From positions 1-51,327 of the IMG/VR virus record IMGVR_UViG_3300013372_002875: a stretch of DNA of 51,327 bases. One strand, 5' to 3'. Position numbers and translations under genes: made by a program. Below are positions 37,369-43,985 of this stretch, piece by piece. The notes below the pieces were generated by a model. That model was not told where the DNA came from. It worked only from the letters and a program-made list of their open reading frames with translations, and did no database searches. The stretch is from a virus. Within the stretch, counting starts at the first letter, position 1. Each line of letters starts with the position of its first letter.

Positions 37369-37641
37369 TTAAACACTTTGTTTTTTGTATTTTCTTTTAG
37401 GTGTTTCTGTTGTTTTTTTAGCAACCTTTTCTTTTTTAGCTACCTTCGCATTATGCTCTTTTGCATATTGTTTAACATTTTTTCTTTCGATTTCATCAGC
37501 ATGTTGGTGAATTGTTTTGATAATTACTTTTTTATCTTCAAGTTCAGTTAATACTTCCGTAAATTTATTACGGTAATATAACCACAAAGCAACTCCACCT
37601 AATACTAAACCGCCAACTGCGGTAATTAACAGTTCTGTCAT
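37369..37641 (-). CDS. Small membrane protein with basic tail
   Basis: 90 aa from the ATG at 37641, which has AAAGGAG at the correct distance; the longer frame beginning at 37668 lies inside the previous gene. One transmembrane helix (LLITAVGGLVLGGVALWLYY) then a charged helix (LEDKKVIIKTIHQHADEIERK) and a Lys-rich tail. Could be a holin-like or spanin-type protein, but nothing proves this. Confidence 0.68.
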   Translation of the reverse strand: MTELLITAVGGLVLGGVALWLYYRNKFTEVLTELEDKKVIIKTIHQHADEIERKNVKQYAKEHNAKVAKKEKVAKKTTETPKRKYKKQSV

Positions 37642-37652
37642 AACCGTCTCCT

Positions 37653-38186
37653 TTAATTGTTTATACAAAAAATATATTTTCCATCCTCAACCTTTTTTAC
37701 AGTAATTTTATGATATAATTGATTGAAGTGTTGAAATAAATAAACTATACTATACTTGTAAACAGGCGTTGCCTGTTGTGATATTGTAAAAATAACATTA
37801 TCAGAAAATTCCATACAAGAACGAATAACAGTATCAATAAATTGATATTGTCTTTCACTATAAATGGGTTTATCGAATACACCAGTTATTACAGTCCAAT
37901 TATACCGTTCACCTTCGATGTCATCGATATATTCTTGCATTGGTTGATTTACAGTAATCCAAGCGTGTGTTCTAGCAATTGGTTCAAATCTTGTAAATAA
38001 TGTTTCTATTTCTTCTTTAACATCAACTGCGGTATACTGTATATCCATATCATGTTCATCTAATGTTTCTAGGAAATATAAATCATTGTCACATGCACCA
38101 AAATGTAAAACACTTTCGTGATTTCCTATTCCACAATACATTATTTCTTTTGCAACATTTGATTTTGTTTGATATTCTTCTATCAT
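37653..38186 (-). CDS. Methyltransferase-like (Rossmann-type) hypothetical protein
   Basis: 177 aa. SVLHFGACDNDLYFLETL, then YTAVDVKEEIETLF and WTVITGVFDK look like motifs I, II and III/IV of class I SAM methyltransferases, with the glycine-rich loop reduced to FGACDND. That reduction makes catalysis uncertain; it may be a methyltransferase-derived scaffold. It overlaps no neighbour and is followed by the small membrane gene. Function unknown. Confidence 0.5.
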   Translation of the reverse strand: MIEEYQTKSNVAKEIMYCGIGNHESVLHFGACDNDLYFLETLDEHDMDIQYTAVDVKEEIETLFTRFEPIARTHAWITVNQPMQEYIDDIEGERYNWTVITGVFDKPIYSERQYQFIDTVIRSCMEFSDNVIFTISQQATPVYKYSIVYLFQHFNQLYHKITVKKVEDGKYIFCINN

Positions 38187-38195
38187 TTTATTTCC

Positions 38196-38867
38196 TCAAT
38201 TATTTTTCCAATTTAATGCTTCCGAAATGTTCGGAAATTGATTAACGAAAATTGATTTTATACCTTCGGCTATTTTTCTATGTTCCAATTGTGTATCCAG
38301 TGAACACCGAAGTTCAAGATAATGAATCCAACTACGAACAGAACCTTTCATATACATAGTTGTTTCTGTTGAAAGTGGAAGAACATCACGGGCAGTTTCT
38401 CTTGAAACTCCTTGTTTTATTAACTTATCATATAACATTTTTGAATTTGCAAAGTGCTGTTCGATGTCTCTTTGTAGTAAAAAATCTGGCATTGGTTCTT
38501 CACTACTCTGTCTGTTTGTTTTTCCTTGTTTTCTCAATTCAACAGGTTGTATCTCTGTTGCTGTTGAATACCTTTGTGAGAATTCCTGAAATGAAAATGA
38601 TTTGTGACGAAGAATTTGAGCAGCTATACTTCTACGAGTGACTATCTCAAATGTAACATCAACAAATTCAAATGGAGACCAGTGTTTATGCTTAATCAAA
38701 TAGTTTATCAATTTAGGAGCAGTTTCCATATTCATCTGATTAGATGGGTTACTCACTCTCGCAATATAAACTATCAATTCTTCCGGTGATATTATATTAA
38801 AATTACCATTAAAATCACCTTCCATTAACGAGGTTGGTTCTGTGAACGAAACTAATTTTACGGACAT
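38196..38867 (-). CDS. thyX: Flavin-dependent thymidylate synthase ThyX
   Basis: 223 aa, normal size for ThyX. Converts dUMP to dTMP with FAD and methylene-tetrahydrofolate and so supplies thymidine for an AT-rich genome. The signature region reads LRHKSFSFQEFSQRYS; R87-H88-K89 is the RHR motif with Lys in the third place and the catalytic Ser region is kept. The next conserved part (LPLSTETTMYMKGSVRSWIHYLELR) supplies the substrate-binding arginines. It lies next to two small genes in a tight minus-strand run. Confidence 0.93.
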   Translation of the reverse strand: MSVKLVSFTEPTSLMEGDFNGNFNIISPEELIVYIARVSNPSNQMNMETAPKLINYLIKHKHWSPFEFVDVTFEIVTRRSIAAQILRHKSFSFQEFSQRYSTATEIQPVELRKQGKTNRQSSEEPMPDFLLQRDIEQHFANSKMLYDKLIKQGVSRETARDVLPLSTETTMYMKGSVRSWIHYLELRCSLDTQLEHRKIAEGIKSIFVNQFPNISEALNWKNN

Positions 38868-38870
38868 AAC

Positions 38871-39341
38871 TTATTTTTTACCTTTATTTATCTTTACCAA
38901 TTTTATATTGATACCATTTTTATCTTCTGTAATTATTACTGAATGGTCACCTGTATAAAGTATCATAGTAAGCCATTTCAAAAATTTATTTATATCAGTA
39001 TCTATTGGATCATTAAAGTTTTTTTCTTTATCTTTTTTACTACCAAAAAAATCTTCTGGATTATTCATCATTTCATTTTCAAATGTTCCATCATCTATTT
39101 CTGGTAATTCTTTTGGTGGCATCATAAAGTCTTTATCTTCTTCTTCGCCATCTATTTCTTCTTGTCTCTTTTCTTTTATTTTCTTCATTATATCTTGCAA
39201 CATATAAAAATCAAGAATTTGATTAAAGGTGTCTAAAAATCTTTGTAATTCTTTTTTAGACATCTTTTCATCTTTCTTTCCACCCATGTTTACTTCATAG
39301 TAATTTAACATGGATTTCAATTTATGTTCTTGTTTTGTCAT
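38871..39341 (-). CDS. Acidic hypothetical protein downstream region of thyX operon
   Basis: 156 aa, first helical and charged (ELQRFLDTFNQILDFYMLQD), then a disordered acidic stretch (GEEEDKDFMMPPKELPEIDD) and a short C-terminal beta segment (DHSVIITEDKNGINIKLV). No family recognised. It precedes thyX in transcription by 3 nt and overlaps the gene before it by 20 nt, so all three are coupled. Confidence 0.62.
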   Translation of the reverse strand: MTKQEHKLKSMLNYYEVNMGGKKDEKMSKKELQRFLDTFNQILDFYMLQDIMKKIKEKRQEEIDGEEEDKDFMMPPKELPEIDDGTFENEMMNNPEDFFGSKKDKEKNFNDPIDTDINKFLKWLTMILYTGDHSVIITEDKNGINIKLVKINKGKK

Positions 39342-39573
39342 TACTATTCCTTTTTATTATGTCTATGACTTCTACATATTCATAGTTTCCGTTCTTTATT
39401 TGTTCTATGGAATAATTTTTCAATTCTTTACAAATTTTTTGATTATTACCATATTGTGTTGCCATTTCAATTATTGTATCTTTTATTTGAACTTTACTTG
39501 GCTTCATAATATCAAGTCTAAGCACAAGCCACATTGATACAAACCCTAATAAAAATGATGATATTATTTCCAC
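39322..39573 (-). CDS. Small membrane-anchored hypothetical protein
   Basis: 83 aa. One N-terminal transmembrane helix (IISSFLLGFVSMWLVLRLD) and a soluble helical tail. No family recognised. The start at 39573 is preceded by GGAGAG. A TATTTATC element lies 31 nt upstream. It begins the three-gene run ending with thyX. Confidence 0.62.
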   Translation of the reverse strand: MEIISSFLLGFVSMWLVLRLDIMKPSKVQIKDTIIEMATQYGNNQKICKELKNYSIEQIKNGNYEYVEVIDIIKRNSNDKTRT

Positions 39574-39603
39574 TATACTCTCCGTTATGGATAACTGTTT
39601 AGA

Positions 39604-39611
39604 GATAAATA
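39604..39611 (-). promoter_or_regulatory. Candidate late-type promoter element TATTTATC
   Basis: Minus-strand CTATTTATC, 31 nt before the ATG at 39573; it matches the core of the TATATTTATAG motif less well than other copies. Confidence 0.28.
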
Positions 39612-39619
39612 GAATGTTT

Positions 39620-39659
39620 ACGAGAGAAAAATGGTCGGTATGTAAAAAAATTCTCTCGT
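39620..39659 (-). other. 3' hairpin after the transglycosylase gene, with loop complementary to the 5' leader
   Basis: Perfect 9-bp stem ACGAGAGAA (plus 39620-39628) and TTCTCTCGT (39651-39659) with a 22-nt loop. In the minus-strand RNA the loop contains AUACCGACC, complementary to all nine loop bases of the hairpin at 40245-40267. The hairpin starts 16 nt after the stop codon. The T-run is in the loop, so it is not an ordinary terminator. Confidence 0.6.
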
Positions 39660-39675
39660 TAGGATATAATTGTTA

Positions 39676-40179
39676 TTATACCTTGTAACCCCTTTCTTTC
39701 AGGTCTTTATAGACCATTTTTGAAACTTTATTCCAATAGTGCCGAGTAGCACCTTTTTTGTGTCCATTGGGACCGCCATTCCACTTTCGTGCAATGATTT
39801 CCATATCACTCATTGTGATGGTTTCCCAGTTAATGTTGGGATTGTAGAAATTCTGAAAAATCCAAAACATTTGTTCAGACTTTTCAGGATTTAGCCTATC
39901 TTGTAAATTAAAAGATTTGTTAATGCCTTTCATTTTACAGATTCGGTTCACTTCCTTCACCATTACCGGTAAAATTTGTACTATACCAAGTGAACCATCC
40001 TTTGATCGTGCGGTTGCATTGCCTTTTGACTCAACCCAAACGATAGATGAATATAACACTTTCTTCATTGTTGCTGATTTAGTTTCAGCACCTTTATTAA
40101 CAGTAGTTGTAAATGCTACCATAGGGAAATAAAAGCCAATCAAGAACAATGCTATAACCCGTTTACATTTGTTAGTCAT
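39676..40179 (-). CDS. Secreted lytic transglycosylase (SLT-like), candidate endolysin
   Basis: 167 aa from the ATG at 40179 (GAGGACAGG upstream; a longer reading from 40215 is less likely). The signal peptide is KRVIALFLIGFYFPMVAFT. The mature part has the SLT core: SSIVWVESKGN with catalytic Glu50, SKDGSLGIVQILPVMV, and the later RKWNGGPNG. It would cut the peptidoglycan glycan strand after Sec export, either for lysis or wall remodelling. Its transcript is bounded by the two complementary hairpins and has a host-type promoter with an inverted-repeat operator. Confidence 0.83.
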   Translation of the reverse strand: MTNKCKRVIALFLIGFYFPMVAFTTTVNKGAETKSATMKKVLYSSIVWVESKGNATARSKDGSLGIVQILPVMVKEVNRICKMKGINKSFNLQDRLNPEKSEQMFWIFQNFYNPNINWETITMSDMEIIARKWNGGPNGHKKGATRHYWNKVSKMVYKDLKERGYKV

Positions 40180-40244
40180 AATCCTGTCCTCATTTATGGA
40201 TAATATATTTAACACACCATAATGTTGATTTCAACAAAATGGTT

Positions 40245-40267
40245 AAAACATATACCGACCATGTTTT
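40245..40267 (-). other. 5' leader hairpin of the transglycosylase transcript
   Basis: Perfect 7-bp stem (plus AAAACAT 40245-40251 and ATGTTTT 40261-40267) with a 9-nt loop. In the minus-strand RNA the loop is GGUCGGUAU. It lies between the predicted start of transcription and the ATG at 40179. Complementary to the loop of the 3' hairpin. Confidence 0.6.
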
Positions 40268-40278
40268 CAAAGAACGAA

Positions 40279-40297
40279 CTTTGATTATCTATCAAAG
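40279..40297. promoter_or_regulatory. Inverted repeat operator at the transglycosylase start of transcription
   Basis: CTTTGAT-TATCT-ATCAAAG, a perfect 7-bp inverted repeat overlapping the -7 box. A third half-site TCAAAG lies at 40267-40272, giving three alternating copies of the CTTTGA/TCAAAG hexamer. Likely a repressor or sigma-related binding site. Confidence 0.5.
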
Positions 40298-40325
40298 ATA
40301 GTGAAAATATAAATATAAAGCAAGC
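40293..40325 (-). promoter_or_regulatory. Host-type promoter for the transglycosylase gene
   Basis: Minus strand GCTTG (40325-40321), 20-nt spacer, TATCTTTG (40300-40293). The 15 bases around the upstream box (AAAAATTGCTTGCTT) are the same as in the divergent plus-strand promoter at 41680. Confidence 0.5.
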
Positions 40326-40335
40326 AATTTTTAAT

Positions 40336-40827
40336 CTAAAATTTTCTATAAATGCCAATCGAATCATGCCAAACCGGATCAATATCACAGATATATGAAT
40401 TTATCAGTGAGATATTGGGGGTTGATTTTTCTAGTGCCATCCATGAATCTTTTAGAAAACGCCAACAATCTACGGGATATCCGTGATAGAACCCCTGTGA
40501 TGGTGCGCAGACATATAATAAACCACCAGTTTTTAATACTCTAACCATTTCTTTGAATGTTATCCAAAATGCAGGATCATGTTCAAACGCAGAAGAAGAA
40601 CAAACAACATCGAAAGAATCATTATCAAATGGAAAAGGATCTCCAGGTTTTGAAATTACATCTACACCAGGACCTTCACTCTGATCTAAACCAATATACA
40701 TTTTATAGTCATTTACAGAATCTCTCAAACTACCATTTACATTGTATGATCCAACTTCCAAAAAAGTTTTGTTAGATGGGACCATTTTCAAAAATAATTC
40801 AAAATTATATTTTGCCGATGGGTGCAT
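40336..40827 (-). CDS. Class I SAM-dependent methyltransferase
   Basis: 163 aa. Motif I is TFLEVGSYNVNG (about 19-30), followed by YIGLDQSEGPGVD, then PFDNDSFDVVCSSSAFEH (motif IV region) and WITFKEMVRVLKTGGLLYVCAP. This is methyltransferase type 11 architecture. Such enzymes in phages act on small molecules, sugars or proteins; the absence of a DNA-recognition domain argues against a DNA methyltransferase. Its leader contains the AGATCT array and tandem 17-mers described separately. Confidence 0.8.
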   Translation of the reverse strand: MHPSAKYNFELFLKMVPSNKTFLEVGSYNVNGSLRDSVNDYKMYIGLDQSEGPGVDVISKPGDPFPFDNDSFDVVCSSSAFEHDPAFWITFKEMVRVLKTGGLLYVCAPSQGFYHGYPVDCWRFLKDSWMALEKSTPNISLINSYICDIDPVWHDSIGIYRKF

Positions 40828-40863
40828 ATAAATTTCCTCAAATTTATCAATATAGTTTATATT

Positions 40864-40894
40864 AGATCTATAGATCTATATTAGATCTAGATCT
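40864..40894. repeat. Four AGATCT palindromes in 31 bp
   Basis: AGATCT occurs at 40864, 40872, 40883 and 40889; the two outer halves share the 13-mer TATATTAGATCTA (40858 and 40877, 19-bp period). It lies in the leader of the methyltransferase gene. The run is A/T-rich and self-complementary, so it could form a cruciform or bind a dimeric protein. Confidence 0.7.
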
Positions 40895-40898
40895 AATC

Positions 40899-40932
40899 AC
40901 TTTCTTTGTGTTCACACTTTCTCCGTGTTCAC
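40899..40932. repeat. 17-bp tandem direct repeat
   Basis: ACTTTCTTTGTGTTCAC followed directly by ACTTTCTCCGTGTTCAC, differing at two places. It is at the predicted start of the methyltransferase transcript, just downstream of the -7 box at 40936, and looks like a pair of protein-binding sites. Confidence 0.65.
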
Positions 40933-40935
40933 TGG

Positions 40936-40968
40936 CAAGATAATACATTTTACCTATATGATCAAAGC
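40936..40968 (-). promoter_or_regulatory. Host-type promoter for the methyltransferase gene
   Basis: Minus strand GCTTTGATC (upstream box, TTTG at 40966-40963) and TATCTTG (40942-40936). The upstream box is identical to those of the plus-strand promoters. The spacing is 20 nt instead of 19, or 19 if the box is read as TTATCTTG. Confidence 0.45.
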
Positions 40969-40976
40969 AATATCTA

Positions 40977-41630
40977 CTACCAAGCAAGAACATTCGGATA
41001 TTTTCTCATTTTTTTAATTGGCGATTGAACATAATCATATTTGTTACCACGATATAAAAATGTTGAACCACCACCGTCCATGTTGATGGCATCTTTACAA
41101 CCCAACTCTAATAATCTTTTTGGCAAATCCACCACTCTGATACCATCATTGATGTAGATAAACACACTATCTTGATGATGACTGCCAAACACCGTTCTCG
41201 GCCGTCTGGCTGTTGTAAAACTGTTATTTGGTATCTTTTGTGGTAAACTATCCTTAACGAGTAATGGCGTTCCTGCAAAGATGTATTTTGACCATATAGC
41301 AGGCACTCCATAACGATCGCTGAAGTGTAAATGTGGTCTTAAATTTGGAACACCGAAATCATGTGGATCATCAATTGAAACAAATGGCCAACTGTGTGGA
41401 TTGTTTGGTTTGATGTAACCATGATTCTTAAACGGTGGAACTACATCTTTTGTTGTAAAAAACGAAAGGTTTATCATATTTCTTAATTTATACTTTACAG
41501 AATACCATGATGGGTGGCGTAGTGTATCTGATGAATAAACATGAACTTTGGTGAGTGGCAACTTAATCACCCATTCTTTCCCCAATATCATAGGTGATGC
41601 CAACAACAATACTAAAATAAATCTCAACAT
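40977..41630 (-). CDS. Secreted phosphodiester glycosidase (NAGPA-like)
   Basis: 217 aa. Signal peptide MLRFILVLLLASPMILGKEW, then TVFGSHHQDSVFIYIND and the family signature AINMDGGGSTFLYRG near the C-terminus, found in N-acetylglucosamine-1-phosphodiester alpha-N-acetylglucosaminidase-like proteins and the phage/bacterial phosphodiester glycosidase group. It should remove sugar phosphodiester caps from polymers in the cell envelope. In a phage this suits receptor or capsule removal, or superinfection exclusion. Its promoter is not clear, but SD GAGGG precedes the ATG. Confidence 0.82.
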   Translation of the reverse strand: MLRFILVLLLASPMILGKEWVIKLPLTKVHVYSSDTLRHPSWYSVKYKLRNMINLSFFTTKDVVPPFKNHGYIKPNNPHSWPFVSIDDPHDFGVPNLRPHLHFSDRYGVPAIWSKYIFAGTPLLVKDSLPQKIPNNSFTTARRPRTVFGSHHQDSVFIYINDGIRVVDLPKRLLELGCKDAINMDGGGSTFLYRGNKYDYVQSPIKKMRKYPNVLAW

Positions 41631-41679
41631 CGGTTTCCCTCAATGAAAATAATAACTATACTAAAAAAATTCAAAAATT

Positions 41680-41712
41680 GCTTGCTTCGTATTTAACAAT
41701 TTCATATATTCG
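41680..41712 (+). promoter_or_regulatory. Host-type promoter for the plus-strand island
   Basis: GCTTG (41680-41684), 20-nt spacer, TATATTCG (41705-41712), one mismatch to TATATTTG. It is 45 nt before the ATG at 41757. Divergent from the minus-strand glycosidase gene. Confidence 0.45.
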
Positions 41713-41756
41713 TATCAAATATAATCATTTTATTTCACATTTCCAAAGGAATTGTT

Positions 41757-41963
41757 ATGGCGTTCTACCTCGCAAAAGTTCAATTTGAAATCACAAATGA
41801 ACAAGGTAAAGTAAAAAAGCACAACCGCACTTATGTTGTTGATGCAGTTTCAGTAACCGATGCAGAAGTTTTGGTGAACAAGTATCTTAAAGATAGCACC
41901 GAACCATTTGAAGTCAAAACTATTGCAGAATCAAAAATTGTGGATTGTATCTATGAGAAATGA
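41757..41963 (+). CDS. DUF4494-like small protein
   Basis: 68 aa. AFYLAKVQFEITNEQGKVKK, then YVVDAVSVTDAEVLV and FEVKTIAESKI match my memory of DUF4494, a family almost limited to Bacteroidota and their phages; function unknown. SD AAAGGAATTG precedes the ATG. It is the first gene of the plus-strand island and overlaps the next by 11 nt, so they are likely translated together. Confidence 0.78.
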   Translation: MAFYLAKVQFEITNEQGKVKKHNRTYVVDAVSVTDAEVLVNKYLKDSTEPFEVKTIAESKIVDCIYEK

Positions 41964-42396
41964 ATTTGATAAAAAACTTAAAGAGTTTTCTGAAATCTTT
42001 GGTGTTGCAAAATCTTCTAAAAATTTGGAAGAATTGAAAGATAACTACATTGATTTTGAAGCCAAACGAGAGGAAATCTTTGAATGGATAGTTAAAACAT
42101 TTCAATCTGATGAAGATAAAAGTCAGTATCTAACCGAATTTGCCAACTATGAACATGGTCTATGGGTGGATAGTAATACAAGCACACTCATTGGTGAAAT
42201 ACCTATATTCGATGATACTATCTTTTTTGAGGATATTGAACAAATGTTTGAAGATTATGGATCATATTTCCAAAGATACGGGTGTCTTATTCCTGATCAG
42301 ATTGTTTCGTGGGACAAAGAGAATGTTCTTTTCAATGATGAAATGGGTAATGTTGAAATCATCAAGCGTCCAGATGTTATTGTGAACGGACTATAA
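41953..42396 (+). CDS. Hypothetical acidic protein
   Basis: 147 aa from the ATG at 41953 inside the end of the previous gene; the longer frame from 41908 would overlap it by 56 nt. Acidic, with aromatic-rich mid part (FQSDEDKSQYLTEFANYEHGLW, TIFFEDIEQMFEDYG). No family recognised. A terminator follows 30 nt after the stop. Confidence 0.65.
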   Translation: MRNEFDKKLKEFSEIFGVAKSSKNLEELKDNYIDFEAKREEIFEWIVKTFQSDEDKSQYLTEFANYEHGLWVDSNTSTLIGEIPIFDDTIFFEDIEQMFEDYGSYFQRYGCLIPDQIVSWDKENVLFNDEMGNVEIIKRPDVIVNGL

Positions 42397-42425
42397 CGAT
42401 AAAATCGGTTAAGTCTTTTATTTTC

Positions 42426-42465
42426 AAGGATTTACGTCATTTCCGGCGTAAGTCCTTTATTTTTA
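42426..42465 (+). terminator. Intrinsic terminator after the first two plus-strand genes
   Basis: 11-bp stem (one G-U pair) AAGGATTTACG (42426-42436) with CGTAAGTCCTT (42447-42457), 10-nt loop, then TATTTTTATAG. Confidence 0.7.
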
Positions 42466-42519
42466 TAGACTTAGCGTAACTCCTTACAAATCAACGGTTT
42501 ACAAATTTTTTTTATTATT

Positions 42520-42552
42520 GCTTTGATCTTACAAAATAATGCCTTATATTTG
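42520..42552 (+). promoter_or_regulatory. Bacteroidota-type promoter, tandem copy 1
   Basis: GCTTTG (42520-42525), 19-nt spacer, TATATTTG (42545-42552). It shares GCTTTGATCTTA and AATGCCTTATATTTGTA with copy 2 and, with small changes, with the promoter at 43907. The 42397-42689 gap holds no convincing gene. Confidence 0.75.
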
Positions 42553-42615
42553 TAGTATAAAATGATGACAACCAAACAAACAAATATGAACATTTTTACA
42601 ATTATTTCAAAAAGT

Positions 42616-42648
42616 GCTTTGATCTTAGTTGGCAATGCCTTATATTTG
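42616..42648 (+). promoter_or_regulatory. Bacteroidota-type promoter, tandem copy 2
   Basis: GCTTTG (42616-42621), 19-nt spacer, TATATTTG (42641-42648), 96 nt after copy 1 and 42 nt before the ATG at 42690. Sequence after the box is also alike (TGATGACAACCA and TGATAACAACCA), suggesting a duplicated promoter block. Confidence 0.8.
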
Positions 42649-42689
42649 TATTGTAAACTGATAACAACCACATATTCAAGGATCTCACA

Positions 42690-43022
42690 ATGAGAAAAGT
42701 AACACAGCTCGCCGTATCAAATTGGTTAATGCGTAAGAAATTCCGCAGAGACAATACCCACACAGACGGCACAACCTTATACCTACATGGCCATGCCATT
42801 GCAAAGATTGACGATACTGACGGCATGGTTTATGTTCGTTCTGCAGGTTGGGAGTCAAAGACTACAAAAGAAAGATTGAACGGTATTCCCGGTGTCCGTA
42901 TTCATCAGAAAAATTGGATGTGGTTCTTGAATAACCAACCTTGGCCTGATAGCCGGGATTGGACACCTATCGGTAGATATTCTTCTGAAAATGGTGGTAT
43001 GGTAATTACAAACCATATTTAA
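42690..43022 (+). CDS. Conserved phage hypothetical protein
   Basis: 110 aa. WESKTTKERLNGIPGVRIHQKNWMWFLN with W-P-D-S-RDW is a pattern I know from uncharacterised proteins of many large phages; no function is known to me. SD AAGGA. It is driven by the tandem promoters and leads into the Lys-rich protein after 54 nt. Confidence 0.72.
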   Translation: MRKVTQLAVSNWLMRKKFRRDNTHTDGTTLYLHGHAIAKIDDTDGMVYVRSAGWESKTTKERLNGIPGVRIHQKNWMWFLNNQPWPDSRDWTPIGRYSSENGGMVITNHI

Positions 43023-43076
43023 TCAACCATGTCACCCGTATTAAGAAATAATTTATTAAGATAAGGAAATAAAATT

Positions 43077-43637
43077 ATGAGACGCAAAGGAACAACAAAA
43101 AAACAAACAAGAAATCTTGAAAATATCAAGATGAAAACAGTAACTTGTGAGGGCGGTGATCCAAATAGTAAATGGTATTCTGGCCGTGACTGTAACGAGA
43201 AATTGCGTGTTATGGAAGGCATAGTCTCTGCCACTTGTTGGAAATGTGTTGCTTCAAAGATTCCAGGTCCTACTCTGAATGAGAAAACGGTTTCCACTGG
43301 GTTTCCTCGCGGTTGGAAATTCTTTAAGGAATTTGTCCATGAGAACGGCAAGGTATATCATAAGGGCGTAGAGAAGCCAGAATTGTTTGGAACATTACCG
43401 GTAACGGAAATCAAACCACCTGCACCAAACAAGAAAAAGAAAGTGACGCTCGATGATAAAATTTCTGCAGAGATAACGAAGAAGTTGCAGAAGAAAAAGA
43501 CACCTGCAAAGTCGGCTACCAAAACAACAAAGAAGAAAACGGCTAAACCGAAGACTGCTAAGGTAACGAAGAAAACTACAAAGAAAACAACAACCAAATC
43601 TATTAAACCAACCAAAACAACCAGGAGAAAGAAATGA
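43077..43637 (+). CDS. Basic protein with Cys motif and histone H1-like Lys/Thr tail
   Basis: 186 aa. The first 110 residues have Cys at four places (VTCEGG, GRDCNEK, ATCWKC) that could form a zinc site. The last about 65 residues are Lys, Thr, Ala and Pro (KTPAKSATKTTKKKTAKPKTA-type in pieces), like histone H1 or HctB-type tails that bind nucleic acid without sequence preference. Overlaps the HTH gene by 4 nt (ATGA). It might coat phage DNA or compete for host DNA. Confidence 0.7.
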   Translation: MRRKGTTKKQTRNLENIKMKTVTCEGGDPNSKWYSGRDCNEKLRVMEGIVSATCWKCVASKIPGPTLNEKTVSTGFPRGWKFFKEFVHENGKVYHKGVEKPELFGTLPVTEIKPPAPNKKKKVTLDDKISAEITKKLQKKKTPAKSATKTTKKKTAKPKTAKVTKKTTKKTTTKSIKPTKTTRRKK

Positions 43638-43924
43638 TTGACACACCGCAAGGCAAATGGTACACAGTACCCGAAGTTGCAAAAATTCTCGGATGTTCGT
43701 TTCAGTATGTCCGCCGTCTGACAAATGGAAGAACCCGAAAATACCAAAGTTACAAAATCCATGAGAAACCAGTAGTTGATCAAACTCTTGTCCTCAAAGT
43801 CCAGAAAGAGAACCAAAAGAAAGTAAAATATCTGGTTCACGAAGATGCGGTTAAGTTATTGGTAAACAAGAAGTTATCGAAAATTGACAAAAAAAATGAA
43901 AATAATGCTTTGATCTCTCAATAA
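43634..43924 (+). CDS. Small HTH DNA-binding protein (MerR/excisionase-like)
   Basis: 96 aa. WYTVPEVAKILGCSFQYVRRLTNG is a helix-turn-helix of the HTH_17/MerR-like type followed by a wing-like beta stretch (LVLKVQKENQKKVKYLVHED). Coupled with the basic protein by a 4-nt overlap. The last codons, NNALISQ, are written in the promoter of the next gene, so the gene could regulate that operon (inference). Confidence 0.72.
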   Translation: MIDTPQGKWYTVPEVAKILGCSFQYVRRLTNGRTRKYQSYKIHEKPVVDQTLVLKVQKENQKKVKYLVHEDAVKLLVNKKLSKIDKKNENNALISQ

Positions 43925-43939
43925 AATGCCTTATATTTG
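43907..43939 (+). promoter_or_regulatory. Bacteroidota-type promoter for the AAA+ ATPase gene
   Basis: GCTTTG (43907-43912), 19-nt spacer, TATATTTG (43932-43939), starting inside the HTH gene's last codons and 47 nt before the ATG at 43986. Confidence 0.78.
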
Positions 43940-43985
43940 TATATCTTAAAAAACAACCTTATTCATTTCTTACAGGAATTGTTCT

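Noticed and set aside
42562-42692. 43-aa open frame between and across the tandem promoters
   Set aside because: Its ATG lies at about the predicted transcription start, there is no Shine-Dalgarno, and most of it is made of the second promoter copy.
43358-43840. 160-aa minus-strand hydrophobic frame
   Set aside because: Antisense of the Lys/Thr-rich tail gene and the HTH gene; low-complexity Phe/Val caused by AAG/ACA codons.
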